A stretch of 22,785 nucleotides of DNA from Bacteroidales bacterium (GTDB taxonomy: Bacteria; Bacteroidota; Bacteroidia; Bacteroidales; UBA932): positions 1 through 22,785 of the forward strand of contig JAEDMF010000006.1 in NCBI GenBank assembly GCA_016303175.1, read 5' to 3'. The notes under the pieces are model-generated. The model was given only the letters and a program-made list of their open reading frames with translations. It was not told the origin of the DNA and searched no databases. The translations under genes and the position numbers were made by a program. Each line of letters opens with the position of its first letter. Position 1 is the stretch's first letter. This document shows, piece by piece, positions 1-6,856 of this stretch.

Positions 1-1
1 G

Positions 2-1231
2 GAGGCCAAGAAGCGTGACCACCGTCTTATCGGCAAACAGATGGAACTGTTCACCTTCTCGTCAAAGGTTGGCCAGGGACTTCCCCTGTGGCTGCCCAAG
101 GGAGCTGACCTGCGCAGCCGTCTGGAGGAATTCCTGAAGAAAATCCAGCGTTCCTACGGCTATCTGCCCGTAGTTACTCCCCATATCGGCAACAAGGACC
201 TTTATGTCACATCCGGCCACTGGGCCAAATACGGCCAGGATTCTTTCCGCCCCATAAAGACGCCTCAGGAAGGCGAGGAGTACATGCTCAAGCCTATGAA
301 CTGCCCCCATCACTGTGAGATTTACCGCAGCAAGCCCCGTTCATACAAGGACCTGCCCCTGCGTTTCGCGGAGTTCGGTACGGTTTACCGCTATGAGCAG
401 AGCGGCGAGCTCCACGGTCTGACCCGTGTGCGCAGCTTCACCCAGGATGATGCCCACTTGTTCTGCCGTCCCGACCAGCTCAAGGAAGAGTTCCTGAAGG
501 TTATCGACATTATACTTTACGTGTTCAAGACCTTGGAATTCAATCAGTTCACCGCTCAGGTATCACTGCGCGACCCCAAGAACAAGACCAAATATATTGG
601 TTCTGACGAGAACTGGGCCAAGGCCGAGCAGGCCATCATCGATGCCGCCGCTGAGAAGGGTCTCCCCACGGTTGTGGAATATGGAGAGGCCGCTTTCTAT
701 GGCCCCAAGCTCGACTTTATGGTCAAGGATGCCCTCGGACGTAAGTGGCAGCTCGGCACCATACAGGTGGATTACAATCTGCCGGAGCGCTTTGAACTGG
801 AGTATGTGGGCGAGGATGACAAGCCCCACCGCCCCGTGATGATACATCGAGCTCCTTTCGGTTCGCTCGAAAGATTTGTCGCTGTGCTGTTGGAACACAC
901 TGCCGGAAAATTGCCTCTTTGGCTCACTCCGGAGCAGGTTGTTGTCATCCCTGTGAGCGATAAATATGAAAATTATGCAAAAAAAGTTTGTGATTTGCTA
1001 AATAATAGCGAAATTCGCGCCTCAATCGACGCTCGTAACGAGACAATGGGTAAACGCATACGTAACAGCGAGTTGCAGCACATTCCCTTCATCGTTATCG
1101 TCGGTGAGAAGGAGGAAGCGGACGGAACAGTCTCAGTAAGACGCCAGGGCGGTGTCAACGAGGGTGTGATGTCTGTGGAATCTTTCGCAGAGCTTGTGCA
1201 GAACGAAGTAAAACAACAATTAAGCAAATAG
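2..1231 (+). CDS. thrS: Threonyl-tRNA synthetase, C-terminal part (5' end outside window)
   Basis: Charges tRNA-Thr with threonine in the cytoplasm. The frame is already open at base 2, before the first ATG at 41, so the gene begins upstream and its N-terminal TGS and editing domains are not in the window. Visible are the class II catalytic core and the anticodon-binding domain. Zinc-site residues known from the family can be seen: Cys in MNCPHHCE, His in TQDDAHLF and His in VMIHRAP. Motif 2 is around RYEQSGELHGLTRVRSF and motif 3 is HRAPFGSLERF. The C-terminal domain starts near PLWLTPEQVVVIPVSDKYE and includes DARNETMGKRIR. The TAG stop overlaps the Shine-Dalgarno of infC, so the two genes are translationally close and probably co-transcribed. 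A short patch at about 961-1015 is much richer in A+T than the rest of the gene. The assignment is secure. Confidence 0.97.
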   Translation, partial: EAKKRDHRLIGKQMELFTFSSKVGQGLPLWLPKGADLRSRLEEFLKKIQRSYGYLPVVTPHIGNKDLYVTSGHWAKYGQDSFRPIKTPQEGEEYMLKPMNCPHHCEIYRSKPRSYKDLPLRFAEFGTVYRYEQSGELHGLTRVRSFTQDDAHLFCRPDQLKEEFLKVIDIILYVFKTLEFNQFTAQVSLRDPKNKTKYIGSDENWAKAEQAIIDAAAEKGLPTVVEYGEAAFYGPKLDFMVKDALGRKWQLGTIQVDYNLPERFELEYVGEDDKPHRPVMIHRAPFGSLERFVAVLLEHTAGKLPLWLTPEQVVVIPVSDKYENYAKKVCDLLNNSEIRASIDARNETMGKRIRNSELQHIPFIVIVGEKEEADGTVSVRRQGGVNEGVMSVESFAELVQNEVKQQLSK

Positions 1232-1235
1232 GAGG
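1230..1235 (+). promoter_or_regulatory. Full Shine-Dalgarno AGGAGG of infC
   Basis: AGGAGG overlaps the thrS stop codon and ends eight bases before the ATC codon at 1244. This is optimal spacing and fixes ATC as the infC start. Such a strong Shine-Dalgarno is unusual here, because most genes in the window have none, as is typical for Bacteroidota. Confidence 0.8.
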
Positions 1236-1243
1236 ACCATTTT

Positions 1244-1837
1244 ATCGCAGCGCCTTTCAAACCTACGTTCCGTCCCAAACCCAGACCTCAGGGACCGCGT
1301 CAGCCCATCGTAAAGCAGAAGGCTGAGGACGAATTGAATATCAATGAGGAGATTACCGCTCCTCAAGTTCGCCTGGTCGGGGACAATATTCCCGAGCCTG
1401 GCATTTACCCCATATCTAAGGCAATGGCGTTGGCGGATGAACTGGAGTTGGACCTTGTGGAGATTTCAGCGAAGGCCGTTCCTCCCGTATGCAAGATTCT
1501 GGATTATCAGAAGTATCTCTACCAGCAGCGAAAGAAAGCCAAGGAGATGAAGAACAACGCCGCGAAGGTGGTTATCAAGGAAATCCGCTTCGGCCCGAAT
1601 ACGGATGACCACGATTTCAACTTCAAGCTAAAGCACGCCCAGGAATTTCTCCAGGACGGGGACAAGGTGAAGGCTTCGGTGTTCTTCAAGGGCCGCAGCA
1701 TCCTCTATTCCGAACAGGGAGAGAAGTTGCTGCTGAAGTTCGCTCTGGAACTGGAAGAGTACGGACGTGCCGAACAGATGCCCAAGCTTGAGGGCAAGCG
1801 CATGATAATGATGATTGCGCCAATCAAGAAGAAATAA
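1244..1837 (+). CDS. infC: Translation initiation factor IF-3, with an AUC start codon
   Basis: IF-3 binds the 30S subunit and checks start codon and initiator tRNA pairing. The core from INEEI to the end matches the family, including VRLVGDN, PPVCKILDYQKYLY, KEIRFGPNTDDHDFNFKLKHA and VFFKGRSI. No ATG exists in frame between the thrS stop and the core. The best start is ATC at 1244, eight bases after AGGAGG, giving 197 residues with a basic, proline-rich N-terminal extension of about 30 residues. Non-AUG starts of the AUU type are established for infC in E. coli, where IF-3 represses its own synthesis by rejecting such codons. The same control is inferred here. A TTG at 1334 would be an alternative start but lacks a ribosome site and would trim the extension. 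It is followed by rpmI and rplT, the conserved infC operon order. Confidence 0.93.
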   Translation: MAAPFKPTFRPKPRPQGPRQPIVKQKAEDELNINEEITAPQVRLVGDNIPEPGIYPISKAMALADELELDLVEISAKAVPPVCKILDYQKYLYQQRKKAKEMKNNAAKVVIKEIRFGPNTDDHDFNFKLKHAQEFLQDGDKVKASVFFKGRSILYSEQGEKLLLKFALELEEYGRAEQMPKLEGKRMIMMIAPIKKK

Positions 1838-1892
1838 TTTCCAGTGATGGACATTATATATAGTAATAATCAACCGTTAAAAAGTTTTAGTT

Positions 1893-2087
1893 ATGCCTAA
1901 AATCAAAACAAACGCCGGTTCAAAAAAGCGTTTTGCGCTTACCGGAACGGGTAAAATCAAGAGGAAACACGCTTATCACAGCCACATCCTCACCAAGAAG
2001 ACCAAAAAGCAGAAGAGAAATCTTGACCACTTTGCCGTTATTACTCCGGCCGATCAAAAAAGGGTTAAAGCTTTGTTGGGAATGTAG
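1893..2087 (+). CDS. rpmI: 50S ribosomal protein bL35
   Basis: A 64-residue, very basic protein of the large ribosomal subunit. It starts MPKIKTNAGSKKRF and contains the family signature KRKHAYHSHILTKKTKKQKR, and its length is typical. It lies 55 bases after infC and 21 before rplT in the standard infC-rpmI-rplT order. I see no promoter of the TAnnTTTG type in the gap, so it is probably expressed from the upstream transcript. No Shine-Dalgarno is visible before the ATG. Confidence 0.97.
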   Translation: MPKIKTNAGSKKRFALTGTGKIKRKHAYHSHILTKKTKKQKRNLDHFAVITPADQKRVKALLGM

Positions 2088-2108
2088 TAATTTAAAAATG
2101 TTTTAAAA

Positions 2109-2456
2109 ATGCCTAGAAGTGTAAATTCAGTAGCCTCAAGGGCTCGCCGCAAAAAAATCCTCAAAAGGACTCGCGGTAACTTCCTTTCAAGGAAGAATGT
2201 ATGGACGGTGGCCAAGAATACCTGGGAGAAGGGTCTTACCTATGCCTACCGTGACCGTAAGAACAAGAAACGCAATTTCCGTGCACTCTGGATTCAGAGA
2301 ATCAATGCTGCCGTGCGTCAGTACGGTATGACTTACTCGCAGTTTATCGGCCTTGTTGCAAAGAGTGGTATCGGTCTCAACCGCAAGACTCTTGCAGATC
2401 TTGCTATGAATAACCCTGCTGCTTTCGAAGCTGTTGTAAAACAGGTGAGGAAGTAA
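2109..2456 (+). CDS. rplT: 50S ribosomal protein bL20
   Basis: A 115-residue rRNA-binding protein needed early in 50S assembly. It begins MPRSVNSVASRARRKKILK and contains the conserved GLTYAYRDRKNKKRNFR and LWIQRINAAVRQYGMTYSQF segments, so the match to the family is clear over full length. In other bacteria L20 can repress its operon through an RNA structure; nothing in this sequence lets me confirm that here. Only 12 bases separate it from lepB, which suggests co-transcription. Confidence 0.97.
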   Translation: MPRSVNSVASRARRKKILKRTRGNFLSRKNVWTVAKNTWEKGLTYAYRDRKNKKRNFRALWIQRINAAVRQYGMTYSQFIGLVAKSGIGLNRKTLADLAMNNPAAFEAVVKQVRK

Positions 2457-2468
2457 GCTTGTAGATAG

Positions 2469-3821
2469 ATGAAGCTGAAGGATATATATACCAACAAGTG
2501 GGTTAGATTCTCTTTCTGGAGTATCCTCTACGTTGTTTGGGTAATATGGCTGGGAAATTATTGGTGGCTTCTGGGTATCCCCGTGATATTCGATATGACC
2601 GTCACCGGAAAAGTCAACTGGACTTTCTGGAAGCCCCGTAAGAAGGAGAAAAGAAATGTCTTTACTGAATGGATTGACGCCATTGTTTTTGCAGTAATCG
2701 TCGTGACATTCATAAATATGTTCTTCATCCAGGCCTTCAAGATTCCTTCATCTTCGATGGAAAGTTCTTTGATGACGGGAGATCATCTGTTTGTCAGCAA
2801 ACTCTCCTACGGTCCGAGGGTGCCCCAAACCCCTCTCACCATACCGTTCACGCACAATGTAATCGGAAACCACGAGTCCTACAGCACTCTGATTCAGAAT
2901 GATTACAGACGTTTGAAGGGCTTCGGCCGGGTAAAGCGTTATGATCCTGTGGTGTTCGGGTTTCCCAATGGTGACTCCGTCCTTGTGCAAAGCCCTGCCA
3001 GTGACTATTATATGTTGTCGAGGCTTATGGGTAGGGACAAGGCGGTACGCGAATGGGGCCCTGTTAGGGTAAGACCTATGGATAAGAAGGACCATTATGT
3101 GAAGCGATGCGTGGCAGTGGCAGGCGATACTCTGACTATTGTGGATGGAGTGCTGTTTGTGAACGGTGAAGCGGCTCCGGTGTACCGGAAGCAGCAGAGT
3201 TCATACACGGTGGTGACCAATGGCACCCGCATCAACCAGCGTATTCTGGAAGATCTTGAGGTCAATCTGGAGGAAGTGTGGTTCAACCCCCTTCTGCCGG
3301 GCTACCCTGAGTTCAACCTGACGGTGGAGCAGGCTCAAAAGCTGGGCAAGCTTGCCAACGTTGTGGATGTGAAGGCCAATGTGGATGTCTATCCCGCGGA
3401 CCGCGTGGATACTGTCCTCTCCAAGACCATTTTCCCCTTTAGTGAGGAATATCGGTGGACGATGGACAATTTCGGGCCTCTGTGGATTCCGGCCAAAGGG
3501 ACCAGCGTGTCTCTTACGAGTGCCAATCTGCCTTTGTACGAAAGGATAATCACGGCCTATGAGCACCACAGTTTGAGTGTTGACGGAGAAGATATAGTAA
3601 TCGACGGCGAGAAAGCGACAAGCTATACATTCGCCCAGGACTATTACTTTATGATGGGTGACAACCGACACAACTCTCTCGACTCCCGCTATTGGGGCTT
3701 CGTCCCGGAAGACCACATTGTCGGCAAACCGCTGATAGTCTGGCTTTCCACCGACTCCTCAAAGAGTTTTCCGGCAAATATCCGATGGAAGAGATTCCTG
3801 AAGGTTGATTTTAGTAAGTAA
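2469..3821 (+). CDS. lepB: Signal peptidase I, long Bacteroidota form
   Basis: Cleaves signal peptides from exported proteins at the periplasmic face of the inner membrane. The 450-residue protein has hydrophobic segments at about 12-45 and 68-90. The catalytic serine motif is IPSSSMESSL, with Ser96 as the likely nucleophile. The general-base lysine is Lys212 in DHYVKRCVAVAGD, and box E is MMGDNRHNSLDSRYWGFV at about 395-412. The protein is longer than the E. coli enzyme (324 residues) because of a large segment at about 235-385 between the lysine box and box E, as is common in Bacteroidota. It sits between rplT and rpmB with gaps of 12 and 20 bases, so a secretion enzyme is embedded in a ribosomal-protein run. 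Confidence 0.95.
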   Translation: MKLKDIYTNKWVRFSFWSILYVVWVIWLGNYWWLLGIPVIFDMTVTGKVNWTFWKPRKKEKRNVFTEWIDAIVFAVIVVTFINMFFIQAFKIPSSSMESSLMTGDHLFVSKLSYGPRVPQTPLTIPFTHNVIGNHESYSTLIQNDYRRLKGFGRVKRYDPVVFGFPNGDSVLVQSPASDYYMLSRLMGRDKAVREWGPVRVRPMDKKDHYVKRCVAVAGDTLTIVDGVLFVNGEAAPVYRKQQSSYTVVTNGTRINQRILEDLEVNLEEVWFNPLLPGYPEFNLTVEQAQKLGKLANVVDVKANVDVYPADRVDTVLSKTIFPFSEEYRWTMDNFGPLWIPAKGTSVSLTSANLPLYERIITAYEHHSLSVDGEDIVIDGEKATSYTFAQDYYFMMGDNRHNSLDSRYWGFVPEDHIVGKPLIVWLSTDSSKSFPANIRWKRFLKVDFSK

Positions 3822-3841
3822 TAATTAAAAAGTATAAGAAA

Positions 3842-4084
3842 ATGGCAAAGGTTTGTCAAGTAACAGGAAGGAAAAGAATGATAGGCAACAATGTTGCCCA
3901 CTCCAAACTGCGCACAAAGCGCACCTTCGACATCAATCTCAAGACCAAGAAGTTCTGGTCTGAGGAAGAACAGAGGTTTATCACCCTTCGCGTTTCTGCA
4001 AAAGGTATGAGGACTATCGAGAAGAACGGTCTGGATGCCACTTTGCGTGAGGCTCAGAAGAAAGGTTTCATCAACATTTATTAA
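3842..4084 (+). CDS. rpmB: 50S ribosomal protein bL28
   Basis: An 80-residue large-subunit protein starting MAKVCQVTGRK, with the typical RTFDINLKTKKFW and RVSAKGMRTIEKNG segments. It keeps only one cysteine, so it is the form without a zinc ribbon. It lies 20 bases after lepB and 10 before rpmG. The pair rpmB-rpmG is conserved in many bacteria. No separate promoter or Shine-Dalgarno is visible. Confidence 0.97.
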   Translation: MAKVCQVTGRKRMIGNNVAHSKLRTKRTFDINLKTKKFWSEEEQRFITLRVSAKGMRTIEKNGLDATLREAQKKGFINIY

Positions 4085-4094
4085 TTTTTGAGCT

Positions 4095-4283
4095 ATGGCA
4101 AAGAAGAGTAAAGACGCAAGGGTACAAGTTATCCTCGAGAGCATCGAGCAGAACGAGAACGGCAAGTCTGTCGTATCCCGTTATATCACTACCAAGAACA
4201 AAAAGAACACTCCCGAACGCATCGAGCGCAAGAAATATCACCCCGGTGTAGGTCGTGTGACTGTTCACAAAGAGATTAAATAA
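4095..4283 (+). CDS. rpmG: 50S ribosomal protein bL33
   Basis: A 62-residue basic ribosomal protein. It starts MAKKSKDARVQVILE and has the family features SRYITTKNKKNTPERIERKKYHP. It has no cysteines, so it is the zinc-free type. It follows rpmB by 10 bases and is followed by the small DUF4295 gene. Its stop codon TAA overlaps the AAGGAG sequence that precedes that gene, which suggests coupled translation. Confidence 0.96.
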   Translation: MAKKSKDARVQVILESIEQNENGKSVVSRYITTKNKKNTPERIERKKYHPGVGRVTVHKEIK

Positions 4284-4287
4284 GGAG
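4282..4287 (+). promoter_or_regulatory. Shine-Dalgarno-like AAGGAG before the DUF4295 gene
   Basis: AAGGAG overlaps the rpmG stop and ends eight bases before the ATG at 4296. It is one of the few good Shine-Dalgarno matches in the window and supports the start of this very short gene. Confidence 0.6.
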
Positions 4288-4295
4288 CTTAGAAT

Positions 4296-4451
4296 ATGGC
4301 AAAGAAAGCAGTCGCAACCTTCAACGCCAAGTCCGGCGAGAGGAAGTTGGTTAAGTGCATCAAAATGGAGAAATCTCCTAAGAGTGGTGCTTACGTATTT
4401 GCAGAGGAGCTTGTCGATGCTGACAAAGCTGCCGAGTACTTCAAGAAGTAG
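4296..4451 (+). CDS. DUF4295 small ribosome-associated protein (probably bL38)
   Basis: A 51-residue basic protein: it starts MAKKAVATFNAKSGERKLVK, continues through KMEKSPKSGAYVFAEELVD and ends AAEYFKK. Seen: high lysine content, the start MAKK shared with neighbouring ribosomal proteins, and a position directly after rpmG behind AAGGAG. Known: DUF4295 proteins are confined to Bacteroidota and are regularly encoded after rpmG. From memory, the Flavobacterium johnsoniae ribosome structure revealed a Bacteroidota-specific large-subunit protein named bL38, and I believe this is that family. The identity with DUF4295 is strong; the name bL38 is less certain. It is the last gene before the terminator at 4518. 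Confidence 0.88.
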   Translation: MAKKAVATFNAKSGERKLVKCIKMEKSPKSGAYVFAEELVDADKAAEYFKK

Positions 4452-4517
4452 TTGGCTATTTTCGAGAGATATCTGGTAATTACCCGATAATTGCTTGAGA
4501 ATACAGTAATGATTTTA

Positions 4518-4562
4518 GGGCAGGAGAGGTGTCACAGGACACTGTCCTGCCTTCTTTTTTTG
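4518..4562 (+). terminator. Intrinsic terminator of the thrS-infC...DUF4295 cluster
   Basis: GGCAGGA (4519-4525) pairs with TCCTGCC (4545-4551). An inner stem GTGTC (4529-4533) pairs with GACAC (4538-4542). A run of seven T follows at 4555-4561. This is a well-formed rho-independent terminator 67 bases after the DUF4295 stop. Confidence 0.88.
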
Positions 4563-4678
4563 TTTGAAGCGTCGCCGTGCCGTGCAAACTTGCTCTTCTT
4601 GTTTGGCGAGTCGCCGTGCCATCCCGCCTTCCTCTTATTGCTTGGCGCGTCGCCGTACTGTGCTGCCTTGCGCCTGCG
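4562..4678. repeat. 39-bp imperfect tandem repeat, three copies
   Basis: Units start at 4562, 4601 and 4640. The best conserved part, GTCGCCGTGCC, is at 4571 and 4610 and, with two changes, at 4649. The period is a multiple of three, so frames through it code for a repeated 13-residue unit on paper. I see no sign that it is translated. It begins where the terminator T-run ends. Confidence 0.8.
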
Positions 4679-4772
4679 GATTTGAGACAGAATGCTTCGC
4701 CTCCCCATATAGGGTGCCCCATCTGTCCAATCCGCAATGTTGAAGCTTACAAACGAGAACCATGGCGGGGAG

Positions 4773-4803
4773 CAAAAAAAAGATGGCCTCAAGGGCCATC
4801 TTT
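4773..4803 (-). terminator. Intrinsic terminator of tRNA-Glu-rpsT
   Basis: GATGGCC (4782-4788) and GGCCATC (4794-4800) form a stem with a five-base loop, extended by A/T pairs. Read leftward it ends in a run of eight T (A-run at 4774-4781), 36 bases after the rpsT stop. There are also four T on the plus-strand side, so it may act weakly in both directions. Confidence 0.88.
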
Positions 4804-4838
4804 TAAAAATTCGGTTGCAATAACCGGGAAAACGTCAA

Positions 4839-5093
4839 TTAGGAGAGCTTGTTGATGAAAATTGCCAACCCGCTCTTGAGGTTTGCGGCTTTGTTTTTGT
4901 GGATTACGCCGATCTTTGCAAGTTTGTCAATCATAGCGTAAACCTTGGGAGCGTTGGCTTCTGCAGAAGCCTTGCTCTCGCTATTGCGAAGATCGCGTAT
5001 AGCGTTCCTCGTCGTCTTTGCATAATACCTGTTATGCAAATTGCGCTTCTCTGTCTGACGGATGCGCTTTTCTGCGGATGCGTGATTTGCCAT
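4839..5093 (-). CDS. rpsT: 30S ribosomal protein bS20
   Basis: An 84-residue small-subunit protein starting MANHASAEKRIRQTEKRN, with the typical helical composition, the segment YYAKTTRNAIRDLR and the HKNKAANLKSGLA ending. It starts 21 bases after the tRNA-Glu gene on the same strand, so both probably share the promoter at 5209-5240. A leftward terminator follows it. No Shine-Dalgarno is visible, and the leader before the ATG is rich in A and T. Confidence 0.97.
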   Translation of the reverse strand: MANHASAEKRIRQTEKRNLHNRYYAKTTRNAIRDLRNSESKASAEANAPKVYAMIDKLAKIGVIHKNKAANLKSGLAIFINKLS

Positions 5094-5114
5094 TGTTAAT
5101 TCTTTTTAATTTAG

Positions 5115-5186
5115 TAGTCGGTATGAGAGTCGAACTCATCTTGCAAGAATGAAAATCTTGAGTACTAACCGATATACGAACCGACC
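5115..5186 (-). tRNA. tRNA-Glu (anticodon UUC)
   Basis: A full cloverleaf can be drawn on the minus strand. The acceptor is GGTCGGT with ACCGACT. The D-stem is GTAT/GTAC. The anticodon arm is CAAGA, loop TTTTCAT, TCTTG, giving anticodon TTC. The T-arm is ATGAG, loop TTCGACT, CTCAT. The discriminator base is A, and CCA is not encoded. It is transcribed into rpsT. Confidence 0.95.
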
Positions 5187-5208
5187 AACTCTCCCTTATT
5201 TGGGGATG

Positions 5209-5240
5209 CAAAGATAAGTATTTTTTTTGATGTTGCAAAA
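5209..5240 (-). promoter_or_regulatory. Promoter of tRNA-Glu-rpsT
   Basis: On the minus strand TTTTG (complement at 5236-5240) is followed by 19 bases and TATCTTTG (complement at 5209-5216). This matches the Bacteroidetes housekeeping promoter TTTG-N19-TAnnTTTG. The tRNA begins 22 bases further on. Confidence 0.8.
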
Positions 5241-5271
5241 CTTTTTTCAATATCATACTTTGGATCACTGC

Positions 5272-5302
5272 CTTGCCGATTGAAATAAAAGTGTTAAATT
5301 TG
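5272..5302 (+). promoter_or_regulatory. Promoter of the symporter-porin unit
   Basis: CTTG (5272-5275), 19 bases, then TAAATTTG (5295-5302), a match to TAnnTTTG. Transcription would begin near 5306-5310, which rules out a gene start at the TTG at 5273. The promoter is divergent from that of tRNA-Glu, whose -33 element lies about 30 bases away. Confidence 0.72.
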
Positions 5303-5368
5303 CGATTCGTTGCGGGATGCCTACACTTGATGGGCCGCTCCGGCACATACAACAGAAAAAGACAAAGT

Positions 5369-6823
5369 ATGGTTACTAAACTTAATGTCAAATACCACAT
5401 TCTCCTGCCTTTGCTGCTGGTACTGTCGGTATTTCTTTTTTTTATGCCCACTGCTTGGTTCGGCATAAACGGACTCACCGTCATCCAGCAGAGGACCATA
5501 GCGATTTTCGTTTTTGCAGCCTTGATGTGGATTGTGGAGGCCGTGCCCGCTTGGGCCACTTCCATAGTCACTATGGTTCTGCTTATCTTCACCGTGTCCA
5601 ACGGCGCCTTCTCCGCCTTGCTTACCCCGCTTGATGGCGGTGGTTATGCCCAGGGCTCCGCTGTCGGCTACAAGGACCTTATGGCTGCTTTTGCAAGCCC
5701 AACCATCATGCTCTTTATGGGTGGTTTCGTCCTGGCCATAGCCGCAACCAAGGTTGGTCTCGACGTGGTGCTTGCGAGACTTTTGCTTAGACCTTTCGGC
5801 ACCAACCCCAAGGCTGTGTTGCTGGGCATACTCTTCGTGGTGGCTCTGTTCTCTATGTTTATGAGCAACACTGCCACGGCGGCTATGATGCTTGCCTTCC
5901 TTGCCCCCGTGCTTAAAAAACTGCCTGCCGATGGCAAGGGCCGCATAGGAATGGCTTTGGCCATCCCCGTAGGAGCCAACATCGGCGGTATAGGCACTCC
6001 CATAGGCACTCCGCCCAACGTGATTGCCCTCGGCTATCTTAAGGATACTATGGGCATTGAGGTGGGCTTTGGCGACTGGTGCCTCAGGATGGTGCCCTTC
6101 GTGATTGTGCTTCTGTTTATAGCCTGGGGCGTGCTGCTCTTCTTCTTCCCCTTCAAGGCGAAGACCGTCGAGCTCAAAATTTCCGACAACGTGAAGAAGG
6201 ACTACAAATTCTGGGTAGTTGCAGTGACATTTGTGATTACAATAGCATTGTGGCTCATCCCTGAAAAAATTACCAACCTGAACTCTTATGAGGTGGCGTT
6301 GATCCCCTTTGCCGTCTTCGTTTCCACCGGGGTTTTCTCCAAGAAGGACTTCTCCGAAATCAATTGGGACGTGCTCTGGATGGTTGCCGGCGGTCTTGCC
6401 CTCGGCACTGCCCTGATGAAGACGGGGCTTGCCTCCACCCTTGTGAATGCCATTCCTTTCGGTGCAATGCCTGCCCTGGCCGTGCTCATCGTCTCCGGCG
6501 TGGTTGGTTACTTGATTTCCAACTTCCTTTCCCATACCTCCGCGGCCAACCTGCTCCTGCCCATCCTGGCGGCCATAGCTCTTGGCGCTGCAGGTACTCC
6601 TATGGGTGAAAGCCTGGAGCATCTGGGTGGCGTGCAGGCCCTTCTGATAGGTCTGGCCATATCTACTTCCGTTGCAATGATATTGCCCATCAGTACTCCA
6701 CCCAACGCTATTGCAAGTTCTACCGGTCTGGTGCAGACCAAGCATATGGCTATGGTGGGCATTACTATGGGCATCGTTGGCTTGATTCTTGGTTATGCAG
6801 TACTGATTTTTATAGGTTTTTGA
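5369..6823 (+). CDS. SLC13/DASS family sodium-coupled anion symporter
   Basis: An inner-membrane carrier of the divalent anion:Na+ symporter family, which takes up dicarboxylates, citrate or sulfate with sodium. From the ATG at 5369 it has 484 residues and many hydrophobic segments. Seen: the first substrate motif MFMSNTATAAMM (Ser-Asn-Thr at 166-168), the loop GANIGGIGTPIGTPPN (202-217), the second half-site SNFLSHTSAANLLLP (384-398), and a second STPPNAIASS loop (442-451). The two halves mirror each other, as in VcINDY. Odd: the second SNT motif reads SHT. An upstream ATG at 5330 is possible but would add a polar 13-residue leader. A porin gene follows after 33 bases, probably in one transcript. 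The exact substrate cannot be told; a dicarboxylate such as succinate is an inference. Confidence 0.88.
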   Translation: MVTKLNVKYHILLPLLLVLSVFLFFMPTAWFGINGLTVIQQRTIAIFVFAALMWIVEAVPAWATSIVTMVLLIFTVSNGAFSALLTPLDGGGYAQGSAVGYKDLMAAFASPTIMLFMGGFVLAIAATKVGLDVVLARLLLRPFGTNPKAVLLGILFVVALFSMFMSNTATAAMMLAFLAPVLKKLPADGKGRIGMALAIPVGANIGGIGTPIGTPPNVIALGYLKDTMGIEVGFGDWCLRMVPFVIVLLFIAWGVLLFFFPFKAKTVELKISDNVKKDYKFWVVAVTFVITIALWLIPEKITNLNSYEVALIPFAVFVSTGVFSKKDFSEINWDVLWMVAGGLALGTALMKTGLASTLVNAIPFGAMPALAVLIVSGVVGYLISNFLSHTSAANLLLPILAAIALGAAGTPMGESLEHLGGVQALLIGLAISTSVAMILPISTPPNAIASSTGLVQTKHMAMVGITMGIVGLILGYAVLIFIGF

Positions 6824-6856
6824 CGGTATAAGTAATCCTTTCATATTACTAAAAGT

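Larger units (their letters stand above)
4452..4838. other. 387-base intergenic region between convergent DUF4295 gene and rpsT
   Basis: It holds, in order, a rightward terminator (4518-4562), a three-copy 39-bp tandem repeat (4562-4678), about 100 bases with no recognised feature, and the leftward rpsT terminator (4773-4803). Several frames across it are free of stops, but none has a convincing start codon or resembles a known protein. Confidence 0.8.

Noticed and set aside
4480..4792. Possible small basic protein genes across the 39-bp repeat
   Set aside because: Their starts are TTG codons, one inside the rpsT terminator, and several frames are open at once, which points to repeat composition and not to a gene.
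5273..5368. Symporter starting at the TTG at 5273
   Set aside because: That codon lies in the -33 element of the promoter, upstream of the predicted transcription start.
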